Notes under the pieces: generated by a model
Database searches by the model: none
What the model was told of the DNA's origin: nothing
The model's input: only the letters and a program-made list of their open reading frames with translations
Origin: CAVRRZ01 sp963723745
Lineage (GTDB): Bacteria; Actinomycetota; Actinomycetes; Mycobacteriales; Geodermatophilaceae
Length of the DNA stretch: 64,000 nucleotides
Assembly: GCA_963723745.1 (NCBI GenBank)
Contig: CAVRRZ010000006.1
Location: 1-64,000 of the forward strand
Direction: 5' to 3'
Part shown: positions 52,312 through 60,630 of the stretch, one piece after another
How the letters are laid out: each line of letters begins with the position of its first letter
How positions within the stretch are numbered: the first letter of the stretch is position 1
Position numbers and translations under genes: made by a program

Positions 52312-52977
52312 TCACGGGTCGGCGGGGGAGACCAGGCCGCACTCGTAGGCGAGCACCACCGCCTGCACGCGGTCGCGCAGGCCGAGCTTGGCCAGGATCC
52401 GGGTCACGTGCGTCTTCACCGTCGTCTCCCCGAGGAAGAGGGCGCCGGCGATCTCGGCGTTCGACAGGCCGCGCGCCATCGCCCGCAGCACGTCCAGTTC
52501 GCGCTCGGTGAGCGGGCGGAGCTGCTGGGGGACGGCGCCGGTACGCGGTGGCCGGCTGACGTAGGCCTCGACCAGCCGCCGCGTGACGGTCGGGGCGAAC
52601 AGGTGCTCGCCGGCGGCGCACGCGCGGATCGCCTCGGCCAGCTCGCCGGGTGGCGTGGTCTTGAGCAGGAAGCCGCTGGCGCCCGCGCGGAGCGCGCCGA
52701 ACACGTACTCGTCGAGATCGAACATGGTCAGCACCAGGACCCGGCACTGCGGCCGGGCGCGTAGCACCGCCTCGGTGCCGGCGATGCCGTCGCTGCCCGG
52801 CATCTGCACGTCCATCAGGACGACGTCCGCGCGGTGCGCCGCCGCCGCGGCAGCCGCGGCCGACCCCGACGCCGCCTCGGCGACCACCTCGATGTCGTCC
52901 TCGGCGTCGAGGATGGCGCGCAGGCCGCCGCGGATCAGGTCCTGGTCGTCGGCCAGGACGATCCGGATCGCCGTCAC
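52312..52977 (-). CDS. NarL/LuxR-type response regulator
   Basis: 221 residues. The receiver has the acidic pair in LADDQDL, the phosphoacceptor Asp in VVLMDVQMPGSDG and the Lys in GFLLKTTPP. The C-terminal LuxR-type HTH reads LTERELDVLRAMARGLSNAE and ETTVKTHVTRILAKLGL. GTG 52977 overlaps the kinase stop by 4 bp. It is the partner of the upstream kinase and a DNA-binding regulator. A poly-Ala run lies at about residues 45-52. Confidence 0.93.
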   Translation of the reverse strand: MTAIRIVLADDQDLIRGGLRAILDAEDDIEVVAEAASGSAAAAAAAAHRADVVLMDVQMPGSDGIAGTEAVLRARPQCRVLVLTMFDLDEYVFGALRAGASGFLLKTTPPGELAEAIRACAAGEHLFAPTVTRRLVEAYVSRPPRTGAVPQQLRPLTERELDVLRAMARGLSNAEIAGALFLGETTVKTHVTRILAKLGLRDRVQAVVLAYECGLVSPADP

Positions 52978-54854
52978 GGCGCGGCCCCGGTCTGTGGCCG
53001 GACGGCGCTGCGCACCGGCAGCCGCGCGGAGACGCGGAAGCCCCCGTCCGGATGCGGTCCTGCGGCCAGCTCGCCCCCGTCGGCCCGTACGCGCTCGGTG
53101 AGGCCGACCAGCCCGAAGCCCCCGTCGGACGGCTCGCCGCCCGGGCCGTCGTCGACGACGTCCACGCACACGGCCGCGCCGTCGCGTCGGAGCGTCACCC
53201 GCACGCGGCTGCCCGGCGCGTGCTTGACCACGTTGGTCAGCGCCTCCTGCACCACGCGGTAGGCGGTCGCCGATGCGTTCGAGGACCCCTCGACGGTGGG
53301 GTCGGCGTCGAGCAACACGTCCAACCCGCCCGCCCGCATCCGCTCCACGAGTGCGGCCACCGCGGCCGGCAGGTCGTCCACCGGCGCCGGACCGGCGAGA
53401 CCGACCGCGCCGACCGCCCCGGCGTCGAGCAGCCCGAAGAGGACGGCGAGCTCGGCCTGCGCCTGCGTACCGGCGGTGCGCACGGCGGCCAGTGCGCGGT
53501 GCGCGGCGGCGGGATCGCGCCCGCACTGCACCTGCGCGGCGGCAGCCTGCAGCACCATCACGCCGATCGCGGCGCTGGCGACGTCGTGCAGCTCGCGCGC
53601 CAGCCGGAGCCGCTCGGCCCGCACGGCACGCTCGGCGACCTCCGCCCCGACGGCGCGCAGTCGCGTGGCCGTCGCCCGGGCGGAGGCCGCGGCGGATCGC
53701 CGCCCCTGCCACAGACGGCCGGGCACCGCCCCGAGCAGCACGAGCGCAACCAGCATCGCCTCGTTGCCGGGCTCCTCGAGGCGCGCCTCGACCAGCGTCA
53801 CGACCGTCCAGCCGGTCAGCGCGACGAACGCTCGCGTCCGCCCGTCGGCACCGGCGAACCAGCCGAGGAGCGCCGCCAGCGCGACGAGCTCGAGTCCGTG
53901 CAGGAGCGGCCGGCCGGTGGCGACCGACACTGCGATCGGCAGCGCCGAGACCAGGCAGGCGAGGACGACGTCGGTGCGGAGCAGGGCCAGGCCCAGGCAG
54001 GCGGCGGCGGTCAGCGCCACGTCCTGCCACGGTCGTCCTGCCGCGACGGTTGCGGCCTCGACCAGGACGACGGCGACCGCCGCCACCGCCAGAGCGGCGT
54101 CCAGCGGCCACACCGCGTGCCGCAGGGACGCGCGCGGGGCCTCTCCGCGGGATGCCGCGGCGGTGGTGTGTTCGGTCTCGGCCCGGAGCAGCCCGAGGAG
54201 CCGGCGCAGCTCGGTCACCGCCCGCCGGCCGGCGGCCTGGACCGCCGCGCAGGCGGACGGGTCGAGGGTCCGGTCGGCTCGTTCGGCGTCGCTCAGCATG
54301 CCGTCGACCGCGGCGCGGACGACGGCGAGGGCTTCCCCGGCCAGCCGGGCCCGCTCCTCGGCGACCAGCCGGCCGGCCTGTGCAGCGGGGTCGGTCGCGG
54401 CCAGTTCCGCTGCCTCCCGCCGGGCGTCCGCGGCCCGCTCGTCGTGCCGCCGGACGAGGCGACCGGCTCCCCAGGCGAGGGTGACCACCACGGCGACGAA
54501 GAGCAGACTCGGCAGGCCGAGGTCGTCCCGGATCCAGGCCATCGTCGGCAGCGTGGCCAGGGGAAGGGCCAGCCAGGCCGGGGCGGACCACCGGCCGAGG
54601 CAGAACACGGCGGCGAAGGCGACCAGCCCGGCCGGGTTCTCCTGGTCCACGCCCAGCACCCAGAGTGCGGCCTCGCCCGCGATCAGCCCGCCCACCGCCA
54701 CGGGCGGACGGCGGACACAGCACGGCAGCGTCGCCAGGTAGACCACGGCGAGCACCGCCAGCGGCAGCCAGTCGGGGATGAGCAGCGCGGCGGCCCACCC
54801 GACGGCGAGCGCCGTGATCGCGAGCTCGCTCCGGCGCGGCTGCTGCCAGGTCAC
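52974..54854 (-). CDS. NarL-type sensor histidine kinase with a duplicated membrane-DHp module
   Basis: 626 residues, unusually long. Two copies of a multi-helix membrane region plus HisKA_3-like helix are present. The first helix (about 160-175, EERARLAGEALAVV) lacks the phosphoacceptor His. The second (RLRLARELHDVASAAIGV, about 418-435) has it. The HATPase domain follows (ALTNVVKHAPGS, DDGPGGEPSDGGFGLVGL). The Asn of the N-box and the G-boxes are intact, so the enzyme should work from its second half. It is followed by its response regulator with a 4-bp overlap. Confidence 0.9.
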   Translation of the reverse strand: MTWQQPRRSELAITALAVGWAAALLIPDWLPLAVLAVVYLATLPCCVRRPPVAVGGLIAGEAALWVLGVDQENPAGLVAFAAVFCLGRWSAPAWLALPLATLPTMAWIRDDLGLPSLLFVAVVVTLAWGAGRLVRRHDERAADARREAAELAATDPAAQAGRLVAEERARLAGEALAVVRAAVDGMLSDAERADRTLDPSACAAVQAAGRRAVTELRRLLGLLRAETEHTTAAASRGEAPRASLRHAVWPLDAALAVAAVAVVLVEAATVAAGRPWQDVALTAAACLGLALLRTDVVLACLVSALPIAVSVATGRPLLHGLELVALAALLGWFAGADGRTRAFVALTGWTVVTLVEARLEEPGNEAMLVALVLLGAVPGRLWQGRRSAAASARATATRLRAVGAEVAERAVRAERLRLARELHDVASAAIGVMVLQAAAAQVQCGRDPAAAHRALAAVRTAGTQAQAELAVLFGLLDAGAVGAVGLAGPAPVDDLPAAVAALVERMRAGGLDVLLDADPTVEGSSNASATAYRVVQEALTNVVKHAPGSRVRVTLRRDGAAVCVDVVDDGPGGEPSDGGFGLVGLTERVRADGGELAAGPHPDGGFRVSARLPVRSAVRPQTGAAP

Positions 54855-55027
54855 GGCCGAACGCTAGCCCCGCGAGGGCTGCGGCGGCCTCCTCCTCGAG
54901 ACGGACCTCGCGTCCTCCTTCGCGCCGAGATGTCGGTGCGTCGGGACGGACGCGACGCGGGCGCCGGCCGGACCACGCTGCCCGCACCGGAGCGGACGTC
55001 CCGCCCCGGGCAGAGGAGGACCGAGTC

Positions 55028-55730
55028 ATGGGACCCATTCCCCGCATCGTCGGCGGCGCGAGCATTCTCCTGGTGCCGATGCTCGCCGGCGCAGGTGGAG
55101 CGCTCGCGATGCTGTCGCGGCCACAGGAGCAGGCCGGCATCGTGAACACCGAGTACGGGGTCGAGTCGCAGGTGGCCGACCTGGACGGCATCGCGGAGAA
55201 CACCGGCCTGTTCACGGGTGCCGCCGCGCTGTTCTACGCGGCCGCACTGCTGTCGATCCCGGCGTTGCTCGCCGTCTGGCGGCTGTCCGTGGGTGCCGCC
55301 GCGGGGTGGGCCTGGGCCGGTGCCGTCGTTGCGACACTGGGCGTCGTGGGTCAGGTGACCCACCTGGGCTACTTCGCGCAGACCCTGGCCGCGGTCGACG
55401 CGCCGGACCGGAGGGCGGCCGCGGAGTTCCTGGTCCACCTGGACGGCACGCCGTTCGTCCTGCTGATCTTCCTGCCCTTCCTGCTGTGGCTGGTCGCGCC
55501 GATCGTGCAGATCGTGGGGCTGCGCCGGGCCCGCGTGGTTCCCCTGTGGGCGGCTCTGGTGGTGTCGGCGGCGGTCGTGCTGCAGTCGGCCATGGGCAAC
55601 GTCCAGTGGAGCAACGCCCTGTGGACGGTGCTGATGGTCGCCGGCTTCGCGCCCGCGGCTCTCGCGATGGTGCGCGGCGACGCACCGGCCGGCGCGGAGC
55701 CGGTGCGCCCAGGTGTCGCGGCCCGCCTGA
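55028..55730 (+). CDS. Multi-helix membrane protein (DUF4386-like), probably with a C-terminal frameshift
   Basis: About 230 residues with six hydrophobic helices; the opening IPRIVGGASILLVPMLAGAGG and the GGxLxLxA-like spacing recall DUF4386-type proteins. The literal frame is open until 56668, straight through two convincing genes on the other strand, which is not credible. A single +1 shift late in the gene would end it at tandem TGA codons at 55728-55733, just before the convergent gene stop at 55739. I take that as the true end. Function unknown. GGAGGA lies 10 bp before ATG 55028. Confidence 0.65.
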
Positions 55731-55738
55731 TGACGGGG

Positions 55739-56137
55739 TCAGCGTGCGGCGAGCCGGGTCCTGACCTCCTCGACAGCGGTCTCCGGGGCGGGGAGCCGGC
55801 CCGAGGCGAGCACCTGGCCGTCGACGATCAGCGACGACACCGCCAGCCCCGCGCGGATCGAACGGCGCAGCCGGGCCCCGCGCAACCCGCGCCGGCGTCC
55901 ACCCCCGATCAGCTCGGGCAGCAGGAAGAGCCAGTTGGACGGCGCCACGATCTCGACGTCGACGTCGGCCGGCAGCGCCGTCCGCAGGGCGCGGTACACC
56001 GGCGCCACCTCGTCGTCGGTCACCGGATGGCACCGGTCTCCACCCTCGTCGAACGGGCGGACGTCGCCGCTGCAGCAGCCGCCGCCGCCCCCGCCCGCGG
56101 CCCGGGGGCCGCGGACGAGGACGACGCGGTGCCTCAC
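55739..56137 (-). CDS. Small Cys-rich protein coupled to cstA
   Basis: 132 residues. A Gly run precedes CCSGD (about 20-24), and another Cys lies in GDRCHP. The remainder, ALPADVDVEIVAPSNWLFLLP to the final strand SSLIVDGQVLASGRLP, has the spacing of a thioredoxin-like fold, though I do not recognise the family. It starts within the end of cstA (4-bp overlap), in the place where a short DUF466/YbdD gene is usually found. It is not similar to YbdD, so it may be a different partner, possibly redox or metal-linked. Confidence 0.7.
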   Translation of the reverse strand: MRHRVVLVRGPRAAGGGGGGCCSGDVRPFDEGGDRCHPVTDDEVAPVYRALRTALPADVDVEIVAPSNWLFLLPELIGGGRRRGLRGARLRRSIRAGLAVSSLIVDGQVLASGRLPAPETAVEEVRTRLAAR

Positions 56138-57924
56138 GGCCGGCGGCTGCCCGCCGGGCCGTCCGTCGGTCCGGCGGTGGAGCGGCCGTCGTCGGGGTTG
56201 GCCCGTGCGACCGCGGACGCGTCACCACCGCCGCCGGTCAGCGACCGCTCGCGGAAGGCCGACCGCAGCGACATCGCCGCCTCGGCGATCAGCCAGAGCG
56301 CGAGGACGAAGATGATCGCGTCGAGCGGGGCGAGCACCCACTGGTCGTTCTGGACGAAGTTGCGCAGGTTGAGGCTCAGCGCCCACGTGGTCATCGCCAG
56401 GAGGAAGACCAGCGGCACGAGGACGGCCACCGGGTTGCGGCCCCTGCGCACGACCCACACCGCGATCACCGAGAGCGCGAGGCCTGCGGTCAGCTGGTTG
56501 GTCGTGCCGAACAGCTGCCACAGCACGCCGAACGTGTACCCGGCCTCGCCACCTCCCGGGAGCAGCGCCATGACCAGCGGGATGGCCACGGCGACCGTCG
56601 TGGCAACGGCGAGATTGCGGGAGAGGACGCGGATGTGCAGCAGCTCGCCGATCTCCTGGACGACGTAGCGCTGGAGGCGCACGCCGGTGTCCATGGTGGT
56701 CGCCGCGAAGCTGATGACGACGACGGCGGCGAAGATGGTGGCGAGGTCGAGCGGGATGGCCAGGTTGTTCGCGAACTCCGCGACGCCCCGGACGAAGTTG
56801 CCGACCGCACCACCCGAGGCGGTGGTGAAGTCGGGGTAGAGCTCCTGCCAGTCGGCCTGCGACGCGGCGACGCCGGCGGTGGTGGCGAGCACCGCGCCGG
56901 TGGCGAGGGAGCCCTCACCGACCGCGCCCATGTAGCCGACGTATCGGGCGTCGGTCTCCTTGTCCAGCTGCTTGGACGAGGTTCCCGACGACACCAGGGA
57001 GTGGAAGCCGGAGATCGCGCCGCAGGCGATGGTGATGAACAGGAACGGGAAGAAGCTCGGCGAGCCCTCGGGCACGTCGTTGACCACTGGCGCCTGGATC
57101 TGGTTCATGCCGACGATGACGCCCAGCCCGATGACGCCGAGGGCGATGAACAGCTGGTGGCTGTTGATGTAGTCGCGGGGCTGCAGGAGCACCCACACCG
57201 GGATCCGGGAGGCGATCCAGGTGTAGACGAACAGCAGCACGACCCAGACGTTGCGGGTCTGCTCGACACCGAGGGCCTCGGCGAGACCGTCGAGCGAGAT
57301 CGGGAAGGCGTTGCCGACCAGGATCAGCGCGTACAGCACGATCACGCCGACGATCGACGGGATGAGGGCCGACGACCGCGTCCGGTAGATGTACATGCCG
57401 ATGAAGATCGCCAGCGGGATCTCCAGCACGATCGGGATGACCGCCCCGGGGTTGGCGACGAACAGGTTGCCGATGACGACGGCGAACACCGCGTTCACCA
57501 GGGTCAGCAGGAAGAAGATGATCGCGAGGAACAGCATCCGCGCCCGGCCGTTGATGACCTCACCCGCGAGGGTGCCGATGCTCTTGGCCTTGTGCCGGAC
57601 CGAGATCGCGAGCGCGCCGAAGTCGTGCGCGCCGGCGGCGAAGATCGTGCCGAGCACGATCCAGGCGAGCGCGGGTCCCCAGCCCCAGAACACGGCGATC
57701 GCCGGCCCGACGATGGGTGCGGCACCGGCGACCGAGGTGAAGTGATGGCCGAAGAGCACGTGCTTGTTGGTCGGCACGAAGTCGACGCCGTCGTTGTACT
57801 CGTGTGCGGGGGTGACGAAGGCCGGATCGAGCCCGTAGACCTTCTGGGCGAGGTATCTGGAGTAGTACCGGTAGCCGAGGAAGAAGAGGACTCCGACCAC
57901 CGCGGCCACGACGAATGCAGGCAC
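56134..57924 (-). CDS. cstA: CstA carbon-starvation/pyruvate transporter
   Basis: 596 residues, about 16 hydrophobic helices. The CstA hallmarks are in the first 100 residues: KVYGLDPAFVTPAHEYNDGV, FVPTNKHVLFGHHFTSVAG and WVLLQPRDYINSHQLF later. It imports pyruvate or peptides in characterised members. GTG 57924 is chosen because GGGAG is 6 bp upstream; an open frame continues far 5' but is not coding in character. The C-terminal 30 residues are a Gly/Ala/Pro-rich tail. A small Cys-rich gene follows with a 4-bp overlap. Confidence 0.93.
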   Translation of the reverse strand: MPAFVVAAVVGVLFFLGYRYYSRYLAQKVYGLDPAFVTPAHEYNDGVDFVPTNKHVLFGHHFTSVAGAAPIVGPAIAVFWGWGPALAWIVLGTIFAAGAHDFGALAISVRHKAKSIGTLAGEVINGRARMLFLAIIFFLLTLVNAVFAVVIGNLFVANPGAVIPIVLEIPLAIFIGMYIYRTRSSALIPSIVGVIVLYALILVGNAFPISLDGLAEALGVEQTRNVWVVLLFVYTWIASRIPVWVLLQPRDYINSHQLFIALGVIGLGVIVGMNQIQAPVVNDVPEGSPSFFPFLFITIACGAISGFHSLVSSGTSSKQLDKETDARYVGYMGAVGEGSLATGAVLATTAGVAASQADWQELYPDFTTASGGAVGNFVRGVAEFANNLAIPLDLATIFAAVVVISFAATTMDTGVRLQRYVVQEIGELLHIRVLSRNLAVATTVAVAIPLVMALLPGGGEAGYTFGVLWQLFGTTNQLTAGLALSVIAVWVVRRGRNPVAVLVPLVFLLAMTTWALSLNLRNFVQNDQWVLAPLDAIIFVLALWLIAEAAMSLRSAFRERSLTGGGGDASAVARANPDDGRSTAGPTDGPAGSRRP

Positions 57925-57989
57925 GCTCGCTCCCGAGATGTTCGTGGCGACCGCCGTTGGCCGCCCTCGGTGGAGTAGACAACCGGGTG

Positions 57990-58769
57990 ATGGCCACCAC
58001 AAGTTACGAATCGGCGGTTCACTCCGCAGGTGTCGCCGAACTGTTATGGCGCAGCCCCGACGGGCCGCCGCGCGCGATGGGCGTCGTGCCCCTGCTGCTG
58101 GACGGCCGACCGGCCGTGGCGCTGCCGTGGGCCTTCGTCGACGACGCCCGTGCGGCAGCATCGAGCGCCGGTGCCGCGCTGGTCCTGTCCGATCCCCGAC
58201 TGACCGGGTCGGCGTGGCGCCCCCTGGCTCTCGGGGGCCGGTTGACCCTCGTCGAGGACGGCGAGGGCAGCCTGTTCGCCGATCGACTTCTGTCCCAGGA
58301 GGTGCGCAAGCACCCGCCGTCCCGGGCACTGGTCGACTCCCCGATGCTGCGCCGCGAGCACTGGTGGTACCTGCCCCGCCTGATCCTCCTGCTCGACCCG
58401 GTGTCGGTCGAGCCGATCGAGCGGCGCGACGCACCGGACCGGGCGGTGCTGGCGGTCGACGACGACGGGTTGTTCGTCCGCACCGTGCAGGTGGCGGACT
58501 GGGACGCCGACCCGATGCCGCTGCACGGGGGACCGTCCACCGTGTCGGGCCCTGCAGCGCTCGTCGGGCAGGAGATGTCGGTGCCCGACGTCGAGCGGTG
58601 GACGGTGCACACCAGCACCGGGACGTACGCCGACGGACGGCTGAGCGACGTCGCCCTCGCTGCGGACCGTGCCCTGGAGCCCGTGCCGGGCCTGGTCGCG
58701 CGGATGCGTCGGCAGCGGGCGCTGGAGCGGTCCTGCGTCACCGCGCTCCGCGCAGCAGGACACGGGTGA
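57990..58769 (+). CDS. Conserved hypothetical protein, FMN-binding split-barrel-like
   Basis: 259 residues from ATG 57990. The first half (AMGVVPLLLDGRPAVALPWAF, then ALVLSDPRLTGSAWRPLALGGRLTLVED) has the strand pattern of the pyridoxamine-phosphate-oxidase/haem-utilisation split barrel. The second half adds YLPRLILLLDPVSVEPIERR and an acidic stretch. No cofactor motif is strong enough to be sure. It is divergent from cstA (65 bp). Confidence 0.6.
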   Translation: MATTSYESAVHSAGVAELLWRSPDGPPRAMGVVPLLLDGRPAVALPWAFVDDARAAASSAGAALVLSDPRLTGSAWRPLALGGRLTLVEDGEGSLFADRLLSQEVRKHPPSRALVDSPMLRREHWWYLPRLILLLDPVSVEPIERRDAPDRAVLAVDDDGLFVRTVQVADWDADPMPLHGGPSTVSGPAALVGQEMSVPDVERWTVHTSTGTYADGRLSDVALAADRALEPVPGLVARMRRQRALERSCVTALRAAGHG

Positions 58770-58820
58770 CCGTCCTCCGCGTGGTGGGGTGACGGGAAGC
58801 CCGACGACCGCGGTCGTGGG

Positions 58821-59216
58821 TCAGCCGGTCGACGCCTCCTGGTCGACGCAGAGGATGTTCCCCTCGCTGTCCTTGAACCAGGCCGCGCGCCCCAGGTCGC
58901 CCAGTGCGGCGATCTCGCCGTCCCACCGGACCCCGGGCATGTCGGCGTAGACCTCGAACGTCACGCCCTTGGCCTTCAGGTCGCGTACCTCCGCGTCGAG
59001 ATCATCGACGTGGAACTGGGCGATCGTGTGCCCGGCCTGACCCGCGTAGGCGGTCTCGTAGATGTTGAAGCGGGTGCCGCCGGCCGTCTCGTAGACGAGG
59101 TTCACGCCGGCGATGTCGCGCACGGGCACGAGCCCCAGCGCGCTGGCGTAGAAGTCCCGGGCTCGCGAGAGGTCCGCGGCTGGGATGTTGGCTTCCACCC
59201 GGCTGTTGTTCAGCAT
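58821..59216 (-). CDS. Glyoxalase/bleomycin-resistance (VOC) superfamily protein
   Basis: 131 residues, one VOC domain: RVEANIPAADLSRARDFYASALG, FNIYETAYAGQAGHTIAQF and the closing AAWFKDSEGNILCVDQE. The metal ligands of classical glyoxalases are only partly present (His and Glu in HTIAQF and EGNIL). ATG 59216 is chosen because GGGAG lies about 6 bp upstream; the 20-residue extension is not family-like. Substrate unknown. Confidence 0.86.
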   Translation of the reverse strand: MLNNSRVEANIPAADLSRARDFYASALGLVPVRDIAGVNLVYETAGGTRFNIYETAYAGQAGHTIAQFHVDDLDAEVRDLKAKGVTFEVYADMPGVRWDGEIAALGDLGRAAWFKDSEGNILCVDQEASTG

Positions 59217-59316
59217 CGTGGCTCCCGGACGCTTGTCAGCCCCGTGCGGATGATGGCGCGACGCTAGTCCTGCCACCGCCCCGCAACCAGCCCCGTCGCG
59301 CCGCCCGGACGTCGGC

Positions 59317-60423
59317 TCACACGGCCCATCGTGCGCCGGCTGCGTCGGGAGCCGGCCGGTAGGTGATCGTCCCGCTCGGAGCCGGCAGGTCGAGCACGAT
59401 CGTCCCGGCGTACTTCCCGCCGGGCGCGAGCGCGCCGGCCGGGAAGGCCTCGTCCGGTGCCAGGCACGCCGCCGCGGCGGCGGTGACCGCGTCGAGCGAT
59501 GCCCCGTCGGCTCCCGTGTAGCCGAACGACGACGCGTCGAGGGCCACGCCCGAGGCAGCCGCGCCGGTCGAGACCGTGACGCGGAAGCCGACGAGCTGAC
59601 CGTTCTCCGCCGGGACGGCGCCCGCCCCGGTGCAGGTCAGGTCCGCGATGACCGCGTCGACCGACAGGACCAGCTCGGTCGCACCGGTCTCGTCGGTGAC
59701 CGTGAAGGTGCCGCCGACCGGCAGGTCGACGTCCGTGGGCTCGGTGGGCTGGGTCGGCTCGGTGGGCTGGGGCGGTTCGGTGGGCTGGGGCGGTTCGGTG
59801 GGCTGGGGCGGTTCGGTGGGCTGGGGCGGTTCGGTGGGCTGGGGCGGTTCGGTGGGCTGGGTCGGCTGGGTCGGCTCGGTGGGCTCCGTGGGCTCGGTCG
59901 GGTCGGAGGGCTTGGTCGGGTCGGAGGGCTTGGTCGGGTCGGAGGGCTTGGTCGGGTCGGAGGGCTTGGTCGGGTCGGTGGGGTCGGTCGGTTGCTGTGG
60001 AGGAGTCGTGACGGTCGGCGCGGGCGTGCGGGCGGCCGCTGCGGATGTCGGCTCCGGAACGGGCATGCGCGCAGCGGTCGGTGACGACGTGGGCCAGGTG
60101 CGGGCGAGCGGCTCCACGGCGGTGGGCGTGGCGGCCACCGATGCGGTCGGGGCGGTCGCGGCCAGCGCGGCGTAAGCAGCCTCGAACGCGGGTGCCTCGA
60201 CACCGATGGCCGGCATCTGGAGGGGCCCGTAGGTCGGCCACAGCCCCGACTCGGCGCCCGGCGCGGAGCCGTGCGACGCCGTCAGCGCGGAGGACCCGCC
60301 TGCCGGCGCCGCCACGACCGTGTCGAGGGCGGCGACCAGGGCGGACAGGCCGATCACGCCGGCGCTCGCGCCCAGGGCCGCGACGGGAGAGCGCGTGTGC
60401 CGGGGAGCGCTGTGCTTGCCCAT
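59317..60423 (-). CDS. Exported Pro/Thr-repeat protein with C-terminal DUF4352-like domain
   Basis: 368 residues. A basic N-terminus and one hydrophobic segment (about 17-40) look like a signal anchor. A Pro/Thr/Glu-rich wall-spanning region follows (about 130-245) with TEPPQP repeated five times and DPTKPS four times. The C-terminal 120 residues form an immunoglobulin-like domain with two Cys (LTCTGAG, AACLAP). ATG 60423 has GGAGGGG 7 bp upstream. Probably a cell-surface protein whose stalk crosses the peptidoglycan. Confidence 0.78.
   Translation of the reverse strand: MGKHSAPRHTRSPVAALGASAGVIGLSALVAALDTVVAAPAGGSSALTASHGSAPGAESGLWPTYGPLQMPAIGVEAPAFEAAYAALAATAPTASVAATPTAVEPLARTWPTSSPTAARMPVPEPTSAAAARTPAPTVTTPPQQPTDPTDPTKPSDPTKPSDPTKPSDPTKPSDPTEPTEPTEPTQPTQPTEPPQPTEPPQPTEPPQPTEPPQPTEPPQPTEPTQPTEPTDVDLPVGGTFTVTDETGATELVLSVDAVIADLTCTGAGAVPAENGQLVGFRVTVSTGAAASGVALDASSFGYTGADGASLDAVTAAAAACLAPDEAFPAGALAPGGKYAGTIVLDLPAPSGTITYRPAPDAAGARWAV
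59767..59974 (-). repeat. 18-bp tandem repeats coding the Pro/Thr stalk
   Basis: Five perfect copies of the 18-bp unit CTGGGGCGGTTCGGTGGG (plus-strand sense; 59767-59856) and four perfect copies of TCGGAGGGCTTGGTCGGG (59903-59974). Perfect identity at the DNA level suggests recent slippage or homogenisation, so copy number should vary between strains. Confidence 0.92.
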
Positions 60424-60630
60424 CGGCTGAACCCCTCCGCCTCGAAACGTCCGGAACAGCATCGTGGCCCTTTCTCCCAGCGGGGTCTACGGAAGTCGGC
60501 ACGTCACCCCGCGACGACGAGTGCTGCTTGCCCGGCCTGCTCACGTCGTCACCCGGCGTACGCGCGCCCATGCGGACCGCCGATTACTCGGCTTCCCACG
60601 AGGGGGACGGCCTGGTAGGACCTTCAGACC

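Noticed and set aside
52312..55215. A 967-residue minus-strand frame joining the response regulator to upstream sequence
   Set aside because: Only its last 221 residues are a real protein; the rest overlaps the kinase in another frame and is Arg/Gly-rich noise.
59767..59974. A CRISPR-like array
   Set aside because: The repeats are directly adjacent with no spacers and encode Pro/Thr-rich protein.
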